From: Verrucomicrobiota bacterium
GTDB lineage: Bacteria > Verrucomicrobiota > Verrucomicrobiia > Chthoniobacterales > Chthoniobacteraceae
Assembly: GCA_009885995.1 (NCBI GenBank)
Contig: VFJQ01000073.1
Span: 1-50,237 of the forward strand
Reading direction: 5' to 3'
Length of the DNA: 50,237 bases
Shown here: piece by piece, positions 27,981-36,097 of the stretch
Numbering within the stretch: the stretch's first letter is position 1
Layout: the number at the start of each line of letters is the position of its first letter
Made by a program: the position numbers and the translations under genes
The notes under the pieces: generated by a model
What the model was told of the DNA's origin: nothing
The model's database searches: none
The model's input: only the letters and a program-made list of their open reading frames with translations

Positions 27981-28071
27981 ATTGGTTTTGTTTCCGTTGT
28001 TGTTTTTGTGGTTCCCGGCTACCCCCGCTGACTTTGCACGGTCAGGCGGCCGAAAGTGTTGGTGAGATCGG

Positions 28072-29040
28072 TTAGTGGTGCGCCTCGTGGCCCTCGTCGC
28101 CATGCGAGCAGATGAGGAGCGTGAAGACTGCGGTGAGGAGCATGAAGACAAGCGCCTGCACGAGGCCGACGAGCAGTTCCATGAAGTAGAAGGGAATCGG
28201 GATGAGCCACGCTAGGATCGGCACGAGGCCCGCCATCGCTTCCAGCAAGTTTTCACCCGCGAAGATATTGCCGTAGAGACGGAAGCTCAGCGAGACCGGG
28301 CGGAAGAGGATCGAGATCACTTCGAGTAATCCGACCAGCACGAAGACCGCCGCCATCGCCAGTGCGAGGAATCCGGACATCTCTTTGCGGGCGGGGTTGC
28401 CGAACAGATGGACGACGACGCCTCCGATGCCGTTCGCTTGGATCGCCCACACGCACCAGCAGACAAAGAAGATGATCGCCATCGCCAGCGTCATGTTCAG
28501 GTCCGCGCTGACGCCGCGGAAAAGCGGGGTCGAAATGTGTGTGAGACCACCCTGCTCGTTCGGGTGTCCCCATCCGATGGTGCCCACGCCGGGGATCAGG
28601 CCAGCCCAGTTTGTGAAAAGGATGAAGATGAAAACCGTCGCGAAGAACCAGAATGTCTTCTTCGCGAGTTGAGGTCCGATGATCGACTCGAGGAAGTCCC
28701 GCAGACTCTCGACGAGCCATTCCCAGAAGTTCTGCGCGCCCTCCGGCACTTCCTTCATCCGTGCTGTCGCGATGCGCGCGAAGATCAGAATTCCCAGCGT
28801 GACGATCCATGTCACGACCATCGAGTTGGTCACGTGCAGCGGGCCGATTTTCAGGATCGGCACCTCCGGCGCCGCCGCCGGCAGTCCGTGATGCACCGCA
28901 GTCGCGTGCTCGCCACGCACTTCCTCCGCAGCGATCGTCCGTGCGCTCCATCCGAAAACCACGATCGCCATCAGCACCAAGGCACGCGCGAAAGTCGAAC
29001 AAAGCGAACGATGGCGATTGGAGAAGACGGTGAGACTCAT
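28072..29040 (-). CDS. atpB: ATP synthase F0 subunit a
   Basis: About 322 residues, longer than the E. coli subunit because of an N-terminal signal-like segment and hydrophilic region before the first membrane helix of the core (PILKIGPLHVTNSMVVTWIV). The essential arginine lies in the conserved helix at SLSFRLYGNIFAGE, facing the c-ring glutamate. An ATG four codons further upstream (29052) is an alternative start. A separate atpI was not seen. pyrD ends 162 bases upstream. Confidence 0.95.
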   Translation of the reverse strand: MSLTVFSNRHRSLCSTFARALVLMAIVVFGWSARTIAAEEVRGEHATAVHHGLPAAAPEVPILKIGPLHVTNSMVVTWIVTLGILIFARIATARMKEVPEGAQNFWEWLVESLRDFLESIIGPQLAKKTFWFFATVFIFILFTNWAGLIPGVGTIGWGHPNEQGGLTHISTPLFRGVSADLNMTLAMAIIFFVCWCVWAIQANGIGGVVVHLFGNPARKEMSGFLALAMAAVFVLVGLLEVISILFRPVSLSFRLYGNIFAGENLLEAMAGLVPILAWLIPIPFYFMELLVGLVQALVFMLLTAVFTLLICSHGDEGHEAHH

Positions 29041-29202
29041 GTCGGTTGGCAACGCGCGCCGAAGCAGGCCGGCTCAGGAGAGCCGAAAGTCGCTGCAGGG
29101 ATCGCCAGCGACGCCACACCGGGCGCGGCGTGGGCGCGTAGAAGAGCAAACCCGTGCGGGTGTGGCAAGCCCCTTTGTGAAATTTTTCACAAAGTCCCCT
29201 CG

Positions 29203-30216
29203 TCAGCCCCCCGAGCGCGCGATCAACGCCTCGCAAATTCGCCGCGGCAGCGCCGGACCTTCGTAGATGAAGCCCGTGTAGAGCTGCACCAGCGCTGCGC
29301 CGGCGTCGAACTTCTCCAGCGCGTCGTCGGGCGTGAAGACGCCGCCCGCCGCGACGATCGGCAGCTTCGTCCGCGCCGTCAGGAAGCGCACGATCTCCGT
29401 GCTCCGAGCGCGCAAGGGCATCCCGCTCAAGCCGCCTTGCGTGCGCAACTCCACCGGCACGCTCGTGTGGTCGATGGTCGTGTTCGTCGCGATCAAGCCG
29501 GCCGCCCGGTGTTGCTCGGCCAGCGCGACGATTTCCTCGATCGCCGGCCAGTCGAGGTCGGGTGCGATCTTCACCAGCACCGGGTCGCCCTCGGCGTTGC
29601 GGCTCTGGATCGCGCCGAGCAGTTCGTCGAGCGCCGCGCGATCTTGAAGTTGGCGCAGGCCCGGCGTGTTGGGCGAACTGATATTGAGCACGAAGTAATC
29701 GCCGAAACGCCGCAGCCGCTCAAACGAGAGCAAGTAGTCCGCGGTCGCCTCGTCGAGCGGCGTGACCTTCGACTTGCCGATGTTGATCCCGACCGGGATG
29801 CGCGGCCAGTCGCCGCTCTCGCGCAGCCGCTGCAGCCGCCCCGCGACCATGTCGCAGCCGTCGTTGTTGAAGCCCATCCGGTTGATCAGCCCGCGCTGCT
29901 CCGGCAGGCGGAAGACGCGCGGCTTCGGGTTTCCCGGCTGCGCCTTGGAGGTGATCGTCCCCGCCTCGACGAAGCCAAACCCGAGCGCCTCCCACGCCGG
30001 CAGCGCCACGGCGTTCTTGTCGAAGCCAGCCGCGAGTCCCACGGGATTCGGGAAGTGGACGCCGAAGACCGTGCGCGCTAGCCGTGGGTCGGGCCGCGGT
30101 GCGAGCGGGCGCATCGCCGCGCCGAACTTCGTCAGCCCCCACATCGCGAGGTGATGCACCTTCTCCGCGTCGAGCGAGAAGAGCAGGGGACGGAGGATCG
30201 AGCGGTAGAAATTCAC
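29203..30216 (-). CDS. pyrD: Dihydroorotate dehydrogenase (quinone), class 2
   Basis: 337 residues. The N-terminal amphipathic helices (FYRSILRPLLFSLDAEKVHH) that contact the membrane and quinone pool are characteristic of class 2 enzymes. The FMN site includes NPVGLAAGFDKNA and the later GLINRMGFNN segment, and the phosphate-binding region VAAGGVFTPDDALEK is intact. The enzyme oxidises dihydroorotate to orotate in pyrimidine synthesis. It starts 18 bases after mnmE on the same strand. Confidence 0.97.
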   Translation of the reverse strand: MNFYRSILRPLLFSLDAEKVHHLAMWGLTKFGAAMRPLAPRPDPRLARTVFGVHFPNPVGLAAGFDKNAVALPAWEALGFGFVEAGTITSKAQPGNPKPRVFRLPEQRGLINRMGFNNDGCDMVAGRLQRLRESGDWPRIPVGINIGKSKVTPLDEATADYLLSFERLRRFGDYFVLNISSPNTPGLRQLQDRAALDELLGAIQSRNAEGDPVLVKIAPDLDWPAIEEIVALAEQHRAAGLIATNTTIDHTSVPVELRTQGGLSGMPLRARSTEIVRFLTARTKLPIVAAGGVFTPDDALEKFDAGAALVQLYTGFIYEGPALPRRICEALIARSGG

Positions 30217-30234
30217 GGGGTGGACGCTGGCAGA

Positions 30235-31578
30235 TTATTTCCCGATGCAAAAGCGTCCGAAGATCACCCCGAGCAAATCTTCCGCATCCACCTTGCCGAC
30301 GATCTCGCCCGCGGTGTCGAGCGCGGCCCGCAGCTCCTCGGCGATGAACTCGGGCGACAACCCCTCGTCGAACGCACTCCGCGCTGCGTCGAGAAAGCCA
30401 CGTGCGCGTTCGAGGCAGGACTGGTGACGGGCGTTGATCGCCACGGTCCAGTCGCGGTGCGCTGCGCCGCCGAAGACCTTCGCCTCGATCGCCGCGGTGA
30501 GCGCATCCATCCCTTCGCCGGTCGTGCAGGAGACGCGCACCGCGTCCACGCTGTGCCAGCCGGCGTGCGTGCCGAGATCGCATTTGTTCAAGACGAGGAC
30601 GGTAGGGAGCGCTGTCCCCAGCGGTCCGTGTGCGACGGACGGCTGGGGGCAGCCGTCCCTACCTTCGCTCGCATCGCAAAGGTGCAGCACCAGATCCGCG
30701 CGCTCGACCTGCCGCTGCGTGCGCGCTATCCCCTCCCGCTCGACCTCGTCTTCGCTCTCCCGCACGCCCGCTGTGTCGATGAGCCGCAGCGGGATACCGC
30801 GCAGATTGATCACCTCCTCGATCACATCGCGCGTCGTGCCCGGTCGCGCGCTCACGATCGCGCGCTCGCAGCCGAGCAGGCGATTCAAGAGCGACGATTT
30901 TCCCACGTTCGGCGCACCATAGATCACCGTGCGCACGCCTTCGCGCAGCACGCGGCCCTGCTCCGCGGTGTCGAGCAGCCTCGCCACATCCACGCGCAAC
31001 GCATCGAGTCGCGTGCGCAGCGCCTCGCCCGTCTCGGGGTCGATGTCTTCATCGGGAAAATCGATAAACGCCTCCACGTGCGCGAGCACTTCGAGCAGCG
31101 CCTCGCGCAGCGCGCGGATGCGCTCGCCGAGCCGGCCTTCGAGCTGCTCATTCGCCGCGCGCAGCGCGAGATCCGTCTGCGCGCTGATGAGATCCATCAC
31201 CGCCTCCGCCTGCGTGAGGTCGAGCTTGCCATGCAGGAAGGCCCGCTGCGTGAACTCCCCCGGCTCCGCCGCCTGCGCGCCCTGGCGCAGTAGCGCCTCG
31301 AGGATTCGCCGCGTCACCAGCACGCCGCCATGGCACGCGATCTCCACCACATCTTCGCCCGTGTAGCTATGCGGCGCGGGGAAGACGGTGAGCAGCACAT
31401 CGTCGAGCCTCTGCCCGCCATCGTGGATCGCGCCCCGCGTCGCCACCCGCGGCGCGCCGATCCCGCCGCGGAAAACCGCCCGGGCGACCTCCACCGCGCG
31501 CGGCCCGCTGAGGCGCAGCACGGCGATGGCCCCCTCACCGAAGGGCGTCGAAATGGCGGCGATGGTATCGAAAAGCAT
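30235..31578 (-). CDS. mnmE: tRNA modification GTPase MnmE, with an embedded palindrome
   Basis: 447 residues. It works with MnmG to modify U34 of certain tRNAs. The N-terminal folate-binding domain (residues 1-120) begins DTIAAISTPFGEGAIAVLRL. The G domain has GAPNVGKSSLLN (G1), TTRD (G2), DTAG (G3) and NKCD (G4, 331-334), and the protein ends with the CIGK motif that supplies the methylene-group cysteine. Between G3 and G4, residues 306-326 are encoded entirely by a 63-bp palindromic repeat, where relatives have an ordinary loop. All catalytic motifs are preserved, so the gene is probably functional. Confidence 0.96.
   Translation of the reverse strand: MLFDTIAAISTPFGEGAIAVLRLSGPRAVEVARAVFRGGIGAPRVATRGAIHDGGQRLDDVLLTVFPAPHSYTGEDVVEIACHGGVLVTRRILEALLRQGAQAAEPGEFTQRAFLHGKLDLTQAEAVMDLISAQTDLALRAANEQLEGRLGERIRALREALLEVLAHVEAFIDFPDEDIDPETGEALRTRLDALRVDVARLLDTAEQGRVLREGVRTVIYGAPNVGKSSLLNRLLGCERAIVSARPGTTRDVIEEVINLRGIPLRLIDTAGVRESEDEVEREGIARTQRQVERADLVLHLCDASEGRDGCPQPSVAHGPLGTALPTVLVLNKCDLGTHAGWHSVDAVRVSCTTGEGMDALTAAIEAKVFGGAAHRDWTVAINARHQSCLERARGFLDAARSAFDEGLSPEFIAEELRAALDTAGEIVGKVDAEDLLGVIFGRFCIGK
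30601..30663. repeat. Dispersed double-hairpin repeat, copy B, inside mnmE
   Basis: GGTAGGGAGCGCTGTCCCCA at one end and GGCAGCCGTCCCTACC at the other; each half is a hairpin and the two ends are complementary to each other. The length is exactly 63 bases, 21 codons, in frame with mnmE. The same sequence type occurs between genes at 15716 and 48458. Confidence 0.92.
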
Positions 31579-31653
31579 CGCCGCACCATGCCCCGCCCCC
31601 GCGCGGATGGGAAGCGGAGACAGCCTGCGGCACCGTCCCAGACTGAAGACGCG

Positions 31654-31884
31654 CCAGCTTCCGCCCTTGTAAGGGCCGCCGCTGCCCGTGAAGTGGCAGT
31701 CTCCATCCCTGCGCCGCCATAAACTGCCTCTGAAGCGGCAGTTTATGGCGTTGCACCGTCAGCCGCCGCTTCTGTGGTGCTAGTTTCCGCCTCTGCACCG
31801 CTAGTGCGTGCCCCTGGATCGGCAATTTGCGCCTCTGCATCGGCAGCGTGCCGGGCTGCATCGGCAATATGTGTCCCTGTAGTG
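31654..31884. repeat. Degenerate 21-bp tandem repeat array in a gene-free stretch
   Basis: Eleven units follow each other in exact 21-bp phase, with a rough consensus GCAGTTTCCGCCTCTGCACC plus a final G; the CTG and the leading C-A of each unit are best kept. Flanking CCCAGACTG motifs occur at about 31638, 31938 and 31958. Because 21 bases equal seven codons, every frame gives a heptapeptide repeat; on the minus strand this reads LPMQRRK-like units. No start, codon bias or homology shows it is a gene. It lies in the 577-base gap between mnmE and rplL; apart from the rplL terminator, nothing else was recognised there. Confidence 0.8.
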
Positions 31885-32071
31885 TATAGAAATCACCATC
31901 CGACCATTGCAGACCCCAAAAATTGCCGATGGTGAGGCCCAGACTGGCGTTGCAGCTCCCAGACTGGCGATGCAGCGGCTCAAGCTGAGGGGCGATTACG
32001 CGGCCCATCCAGGGCGTGCCGCAGACATTCCGGGCGCCGATCGGAGTGCGCCCCATCCGGCGCCGGGCCCC

Positions 32072-32119
32072 AAAAACAAATCGGCGCCGGGCAGACTCCG
32101 TAGGGAGCCCGCCCGGCGC
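32072..32119 (-). terminator. Intrinsic terminator of rplL
   Basis: On the minus strand a perfect 9-bp stem (GCGCCGGGC/GCCCGGCGC; 32111-32119 with 32084-32092) is followed within three bases by TTTGTTTTTG. It begins 37 bases after the rplL stop and fits a strong Rho-independent terminator. Confidence 0.88.
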
Positions 32120-32155
32120 GCGATGAGAGTGCTTCGCTTTCGGGAAGCGGGCGAG

Positions 32156-32539
32156 TTACTTGATCTCGACCTTGGCGCCGGCGGATTCGACCTTCGCCTT
32201 GATGGCGGCGGCTTCTTCCTTGGTCACGCCTTCCTTGAGCGTCTTGGGAGCGCCCTCGACGAGAGCCTTGGCTTCGGCGAGGCCGAGGCCCGGCACTGCG
32301 GCGCGGACTTCCTTGATGACGGCGATCTTGTTGCCGCCGGTCTCCAGGAGGACGACGTCGAACTGCGTCTTCTCCTCAACAGGAGCAGCAGCAGCGGCTC
32401 CGCCACCAGCAGCCGCGACGGCGGCCACGGGAGCAGCGGCGCTGACGCCCCACTTGGTTTCGAGTTGCTTCACGAGATCAGCGACTTCGAGGACGGTGAG
32501 TCCGCTGAGCTGATCGACGATTGCGTTGATGTCTGCCAT
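32156..32539 (-). CDS. rplL: Ribosomal protein bL12 (L7/L12)
   Basis: 127 residues. The N-terminal dimerisation helices ([20 protein letters not shown]) are followed by an Ala/Gly-rich hinge (about residues 35-55) and the C-terminal domain, which includes [20 protein letters not shown], the surface that recruits translation factors. It lies downstream of rplJ with a 174-base gap that holds a hairpin. Confidence 0.96.
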   Translation of the reverse strand: MADINAIVDQLSGLTVLEVADLVKQLETKWGVSAAAPVAAVAAAGGGAAAAAPVEEKTQFDVVLLETGGNKIAVIKEVRAAVPGLGLAEAKALVEGAPKTLKEGVTKEEAAAIKAKVESAGAKVEIK

Positions 32540-32680
32540 TTTGTTTTGCGTTTGTCGGTGTCGTCGCCGGCCAGTGGTCGCTGGCCCGATTAAGCCCGCC
32601 CGCAGGCGGACCGACGAGGAACCATTAGTTATGGGTTTCGTTGAAGCCTCGCTTCCGCTTTCAGCGCGGTTGCGAGGTTC

Positions 32681-32700
32681 CGCCGGATGGCGATCCGGCG
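32681..32700 (-). other. Hairpin in the rplJ-rplL spacer
   Basis: A perfect 8-bp stem (CGCCGGAT/ATCCGGCG) with a four-base loop lies 13 bases after the rplJ stop. There is no T-run, so it is more like an RNA processing or partial-attenuation element that would raise the L12 to L10 ratio than a terminator; the role is inferred. Confidence 0.55.
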
Positions 32701-32713
32701 AAAGGGTTTAGGG

Positions 32714-33283
32714 TTAAGCTGCGGCGTCGGTCGCCGCGGGCTCGCTGGCGACTGCGTCGCTGGCTGCCGCGCCGCCGCCCTGCTCGGCCTTGGCCTTGAG
32801 GACGCGGGCGAGCTGGCTGGCCGGTTCGTTGAGCAGGCGGACGAGCTTGCTGGCCGGAGCCTGCAGGACGCCGAGAAGCTGGGAGAGCAGCACGTCGCGC
32901 GACGGGAGGTCGGCGATGGTGGCGATCTCTTCCTTGCTGACGACGAGGCGATCGACGACGCCCGTCTTGACGGTGGGCATCTTGAACTCGGCGGCGAAGG
33001 TCTTGAGCACTTTCGCTGCGGCGGCGACATCTTTGTCGCCGGTGACGATCGCGGTCTGGCCCTTGAGTTCGCCGAGATCCGGCAGGCCAGCTTCCTTCGC
33101 GGCGAGCTTGAGCAGGGTGTTCTTGACGACCTGGCAGCGGGCGCCGACGCCGCTGAGGCGGTTCCGGAGTTCGCTGAACTGGCCGACCTTGAGGCCGGTG
33201 TAATCGGTGATGAACAGGAACGGCGAAGCGTTGAGCTTCTGGTTCAGGTTCGTGATGATGGAGGTTTTGGCAGGATGCGGCAT
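32714..33283 (-). CDS. rplJ: Ribosomal protein uL10
   Basis: 189 residues. The N-terminal RNA-binding part contains the usual PSRDVLLSQLLGVLQAPASK and VKNTLLKLAAKEAG segments; the C-terminal helix, which carries L12 dimers, follows from about residue 140 and ends in an Ala-rich tail. It forms the stalk base with L11 on the large subunit. It sits 12 bases after rplA. Confidence 0.95.
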   Translation of the reverse strand: MPHPAKTSIITNLNQKLNASPFLFITDYTGLKVGQFSELRNRLSGVGARCQVVKNTLLKLAAKEAGLPDLGELKGQTAIVTGDKDVAAAAKVLKTFAAEFKMPTVKTGVVDRLVVSKEEIATIADLPSRDVLLSQLLGVLQAPASKLVRLLNEPASQLARVLKAKAEQGGGAAASDAVASEPAATDAAA

Positions 33284-33295
33284 GGTGCGCGAAGG

Positions 33296-33997
33296 TTAGT
33301 TTTTCAGGAACGGCGCGGCGTCCACGGTGATGCCGGGGAGCATCGTCGCGGCCAGCGTGATGTTGTCCACGAAGCGGCCTTTGGCTGCCGATGGGCGGGC
33401 TTTGACGACTGCGTCGATCACGGCGGTGCCGTTCTCGGCGAGTTGTGCGGGGCTGAAGGAGAACTTGCCGACGGGGACGGCGACGTTGCCGTTCTTGTCG
33501 AGCTTGAATTCGACTCGGCCGGCTTTGACTTCATTGACCGCCTTGGCGGTGTCGTCGGTCACGGTGCCGGTCTTCGGGTTGGGCATGAGGCCGCGGGGGC
33601 CGAGCACTTTGCCGAGCTTACGCACTTCGGACATCGCGGCCGGGGTGGCGATGGCGACGTCGAAATCGGAGAACCCACCGGTGCATTTCTCGATCATGTC
33701 CTTGAAGCCGACGAACTCAGCGCCGGCAGCGCGGGCGGCCTCGGCGGCGGCGCCTTCGGCGAAGACGAGGACGCGCACGTTCTTGCCAGAGCCGTGCGGG
33801 AGCGGGCAGGTGCCGCGGACCATTTGGTCGGATTGCTTGGGATCGACGCCGAGCCGGAAGGAGAGGGTCACGGTCTGGTCGAACTTCGTCGCCGGCATCG
33901 ATTTGAGGACGCCGATCGCTTCGGTGAGCGGGTAGGTCTTTTTCGCCTGCACCTTCTCGAGGGCGGCGCGGTAACGTTTGCTAGGTTTTTGAGCCAT
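33296..33997 (-). CDS. rplA: Ribosomal protein uL1
   Basis: 233 residues, normal length, with GRVEFKLDKNGNVAVPVGK and the LGPRGLMPNPKTGTV signature of the L1 stalk protein. In many bacteria L1 also represses its own operon by binding the leader RNA. rplK, nusG and rpoB, the usual neighbours, are not next to this rplA-rplJ-rplL group: mqnE-mqnA lies upstream and mnmE downstream. Confidence 0.96.
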   Translation of the reverse strand: MAQKPSKRYRAALEKVQAKKTYPLTEAIGVLKSMPATKFDQTVTLSFRLGVDPKQSDQMVRGTCPLPHGSGKNVRVLVFAEGAAAEAARAAGAEFVGFKDMIEKCTGGFSDFDVAIATPAAMSEVRKLGKVLGPRGLMPNPKTGTVTDDTAKAVNEVKAGRVEFKLDKNGNVAVPVGKFSFSPAQLAENGTAVIDAVVKARPSAAKGRFVDNITLAATMLPGITVDAAPFLKN

Positions 33998-34087
33998 GGT
34001 TGTTGAGCAGTTGTGGCGACGAGAGATTGGGTGCTCCGTCTCCTGCGAGTTTCGGTGAACCTCTTCCGGACCGGAAAAGGGACGCGG

Positions 34088-34115
34088 AGGCTAGGCGTGG
34101 GCCGCGCCTTGTCAA
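34088..34115 (-). promoter_or_regulatory. Possible promoter of the rplA-rplJ-rplL operon
   Basis: On the minus strand a perfect TTGACA (34115-34110) is followed after 16 bases by TAGCCT, a weak -10 match (3 of 6). It lies about 90 bases upstream of the rplA start, in the leader region expected for a ribosomal operon. The -10 is poor, so this is a suggestion. Confidence 0.35.
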
Positions 34116-34127
34116 CGCGCTCTTTTC

Positions 34128-36035
34128 CTAGACGAAAACCAGCGGCGTGGCGTCCTGGGCGATCAACCCGTGGCTCTGGAGCAGCCTGCGGTAAAGGGCC
34201 AGTCCTGCCTTTTCCTGCTCCCGCAGATCGAAGCGGATGTGCTCGGTGAGATACCGGCGGCGGAATTCGGCGGTGCCGGTCTCGTCGGTGGCGATGATCT
34301 CGTCGAGTCGCTGCAAGCCGTGGGCTTTCAGGCCGCGAAAGGCGTCGGCGACGGCGCGCACATTTTCCAACTCCGGACGCAGCGCCCACGCGGCGAAGAC
34401 GAACGGCAGGCCGGTGCAGCGCTTCCATTCCTCGCCCAGATCGAGGATGTGGAGCCCAGGGTCGGCGTGTTCGCGGAAGGCGATCGCCTGGTTGCCGATG
34501 AGCAGTTGCGCGTCGCCCTCCGTGCCGAACTCCGGTTGCGCGCCGTGAAATTCCCGGAGCAGGACGCGGATGAGGTTGGCCGAGGTCATCGACGCGGGAT
34601 CGAGGGCGATGCGGCGGATGGAGCGCAGTTCTCCGCGAAAGGCGAGGATGACGCTATACACCGGGCCGTCGCTCGCGATCGCTACGTCATCGACCAGCGC
34701 GTAGTGCGGCTCGCGCAGGAACTCGAACGCGGGCACGAGAGCCGCGTCGAGCTTCCCGGCGGAAAGTGAGCGCGCCAGTTCGCTCGGGTGCGCGAGGACG
34801 ACGTCGCCATCGTAGCCGTGGATGAGCGGCTTCGAGTTCAGATACTGCACGCAGCCGATCCGCAGGCCGTGCAAGGCCGACCACGGGCGTTCGCCCGATT
34901 CCGCCCTCACGCGTGCGCCATCTCGGCGGGTGCTCGGGATGCGCCGATACCACGTGTCGCGCTGCATCGGCTCGCGACCGGCTTCGCAGATGGCTTTTTC
35001 GAGCGACTGCATGGTTTGGAAGGTCGGTGTCTGCGCGCCGGCCATGTGAAAGATCTTCTCCTCCATGATCGTGCCGTGCAGGTCGTCCACGCCGTAGTTG
35101 AGCGCGAGCGAGGCGAGGGGCAGGCCGAGGCTCACCCAGTAGGCGGTGATGTGGTCGAAGTTATCGAGGTAGATGCGCGAGACGGCGAGGTTCTTGAGTT
35201 CCTCGAATGCGGTCGCGTGCGGAATGTGCCGCAACATCGGCCGCGCCTGCTCGCTCTCGAAGGCAAACGGGATGAAGCCGACGAAGCCTCCAGTTTCATC
35301 CTGCAACTCGCGCAGGCGGCGCAGGTGATCGACCCGATGCGCGTAGGTCTCGATGTGGCCGAAGAGCATCGTCGCCGTGCTGCGCATCCCGAGCCCGTGC
35401 CAGGTGCGATGCACCTCGGCCCACTCCTCGGCGTTCTCCTTCCCTCGGCAGATCTGGTCGCGCACTTCGGGTGCGAAAATCTCGGCGCCTCCGCCGGTGA
35501 TCGCGTCGAGACCCGCGTCGCGCAGGATCTCGAGGACTTCTTGGATCGGCTTCTTGAATACCCGCTGCGCGAGATGCCGGATCTCGATGGCGGTGAATGC
35601 CTTCACGTAAAGCTCCGGGCTGAGCGCACGCAGCCGCGTGATCAGTTCGAGATACCACTCGGCTTTCAGCGTCGGGTGCAGCCCTCCGACCATGTGAATC
35701 TCCGTGATTCCAAATCCCAGCGCCCACGCGACCTTCCCGACGATCTCATCGATGCTCAGCTCGAATGCGTGGGCCTCGCGCTTGCGCGCCCCGAACGCGC
35801 AGAACTCGCACGCGAGCAGGCAGAGGTTCGAGTAGTTGATGTATTGGTTGTGGATGTAGGTCGCGACGTTCCCGTTTTTGCGTTCGCGCATCACGTTCGC
35901 GATGAGGCCCAGCGCGTTCAGGTCGCCGGAGCTGTAGAGCGTCAGCGCTTCGTCATCGGAGACTCGCCCATCCGCCACCACCTTGTCGTAAATCGGTCGC
36001 AGTTCGCGTGGAATGAACTTGGCAGTGTGAGGCAT
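34128..36035 (-). CDS. Fused aminofutalosine synthase (MqnE) and chorismate dehydratase (MqnA)
   Basis: 635 residues combining two consecutive steps of the futalosine route to menaquinone. Residues 1-366 are MqnE, a radical SAM enzyme with Cys72, Cys76 and Cys79 (CLLACEFCAF), MVGGLHPTLKAEWYLEL and a GHIETYAHRVDHL segment. After a charged linker (about 367-388), residues 389-635 are MqnA: GLRIGCVQYLNSKPLIHGYD, then LDAALVPAFEFL and a periplasmic-binding-protein fold. MqnA dehydrates chorismate, and MqnE joins the product with SAM; here the second enzyme comes first in the chain. The fusion could pass the intermediate between active sites. No other menaquinone gene is in the window. It ends 130 bases before rplA. 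Confidence 0.92.
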   Translation of the reverse strand: MPHTAKFIPRELRPIYDKVVADGRVSDDEALTLYSSGDLNALGLIANVMRERKNGNVATYIHNQYINYSNLCLLACEFCAFGARKREAHAFELSIDEIVGKVAWALGFGITEIHMVGGLHPTLKAEWYLELITRLRALSPELYVKAFTAIEIRHLAQRVFKKPIQEVLEILRDAGLDAITGGGAEIFAPEVRDQICRGKENAEEWAEVHRTWHGLGMRSTATMLFGHIETYAHRVDHLRRLRELQDETGGFVGFIPFAFESEQARPMLRHIPHATAFEELKNLAVSRIYLDNFDHITAYWVSLGLPLASLALNYGVDDLHGTIMEEKIFHMAGAQTPTFQTMQSLEKAICEAGREPMQRDTWYRRIPSTRRDGARVRAESGERPWSALHGLRIGCVQYLNSKPLIHGYDGDVVLAHPSELARSLSAGKLDAALVPAFEFLREPHYALVDDVAIASDGPVYSVILAFRGELRSIRRIALDPASMTSANLIRVLLREFHGAQPEFGTEGDAQLLIGNQAIAFREHADPGLHILDLGEEWKRCTGLPFVFAAWALRPELENVRAVADAFRGLKAHGLQRLDEIIATDETGTAEFRRRYLTEHIRFDLREQEKAGLALYRRLLQSHGLIAQDATPLVFV

Positions 36036-36097
36036 CGGAAATCGGGTTCACCCGTAGTAAGGGACGCCGGATTTTGCAAGCCCCGCCGTGGCGGTGC

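Noticed and set aside
28408..30081. Plus-strand open frame of 557 codons opposite atpB and pyrD
   Set aside because: It spans two real genes on the other strand and the space between them, with Arg/His/Asp-rich shadow composition.
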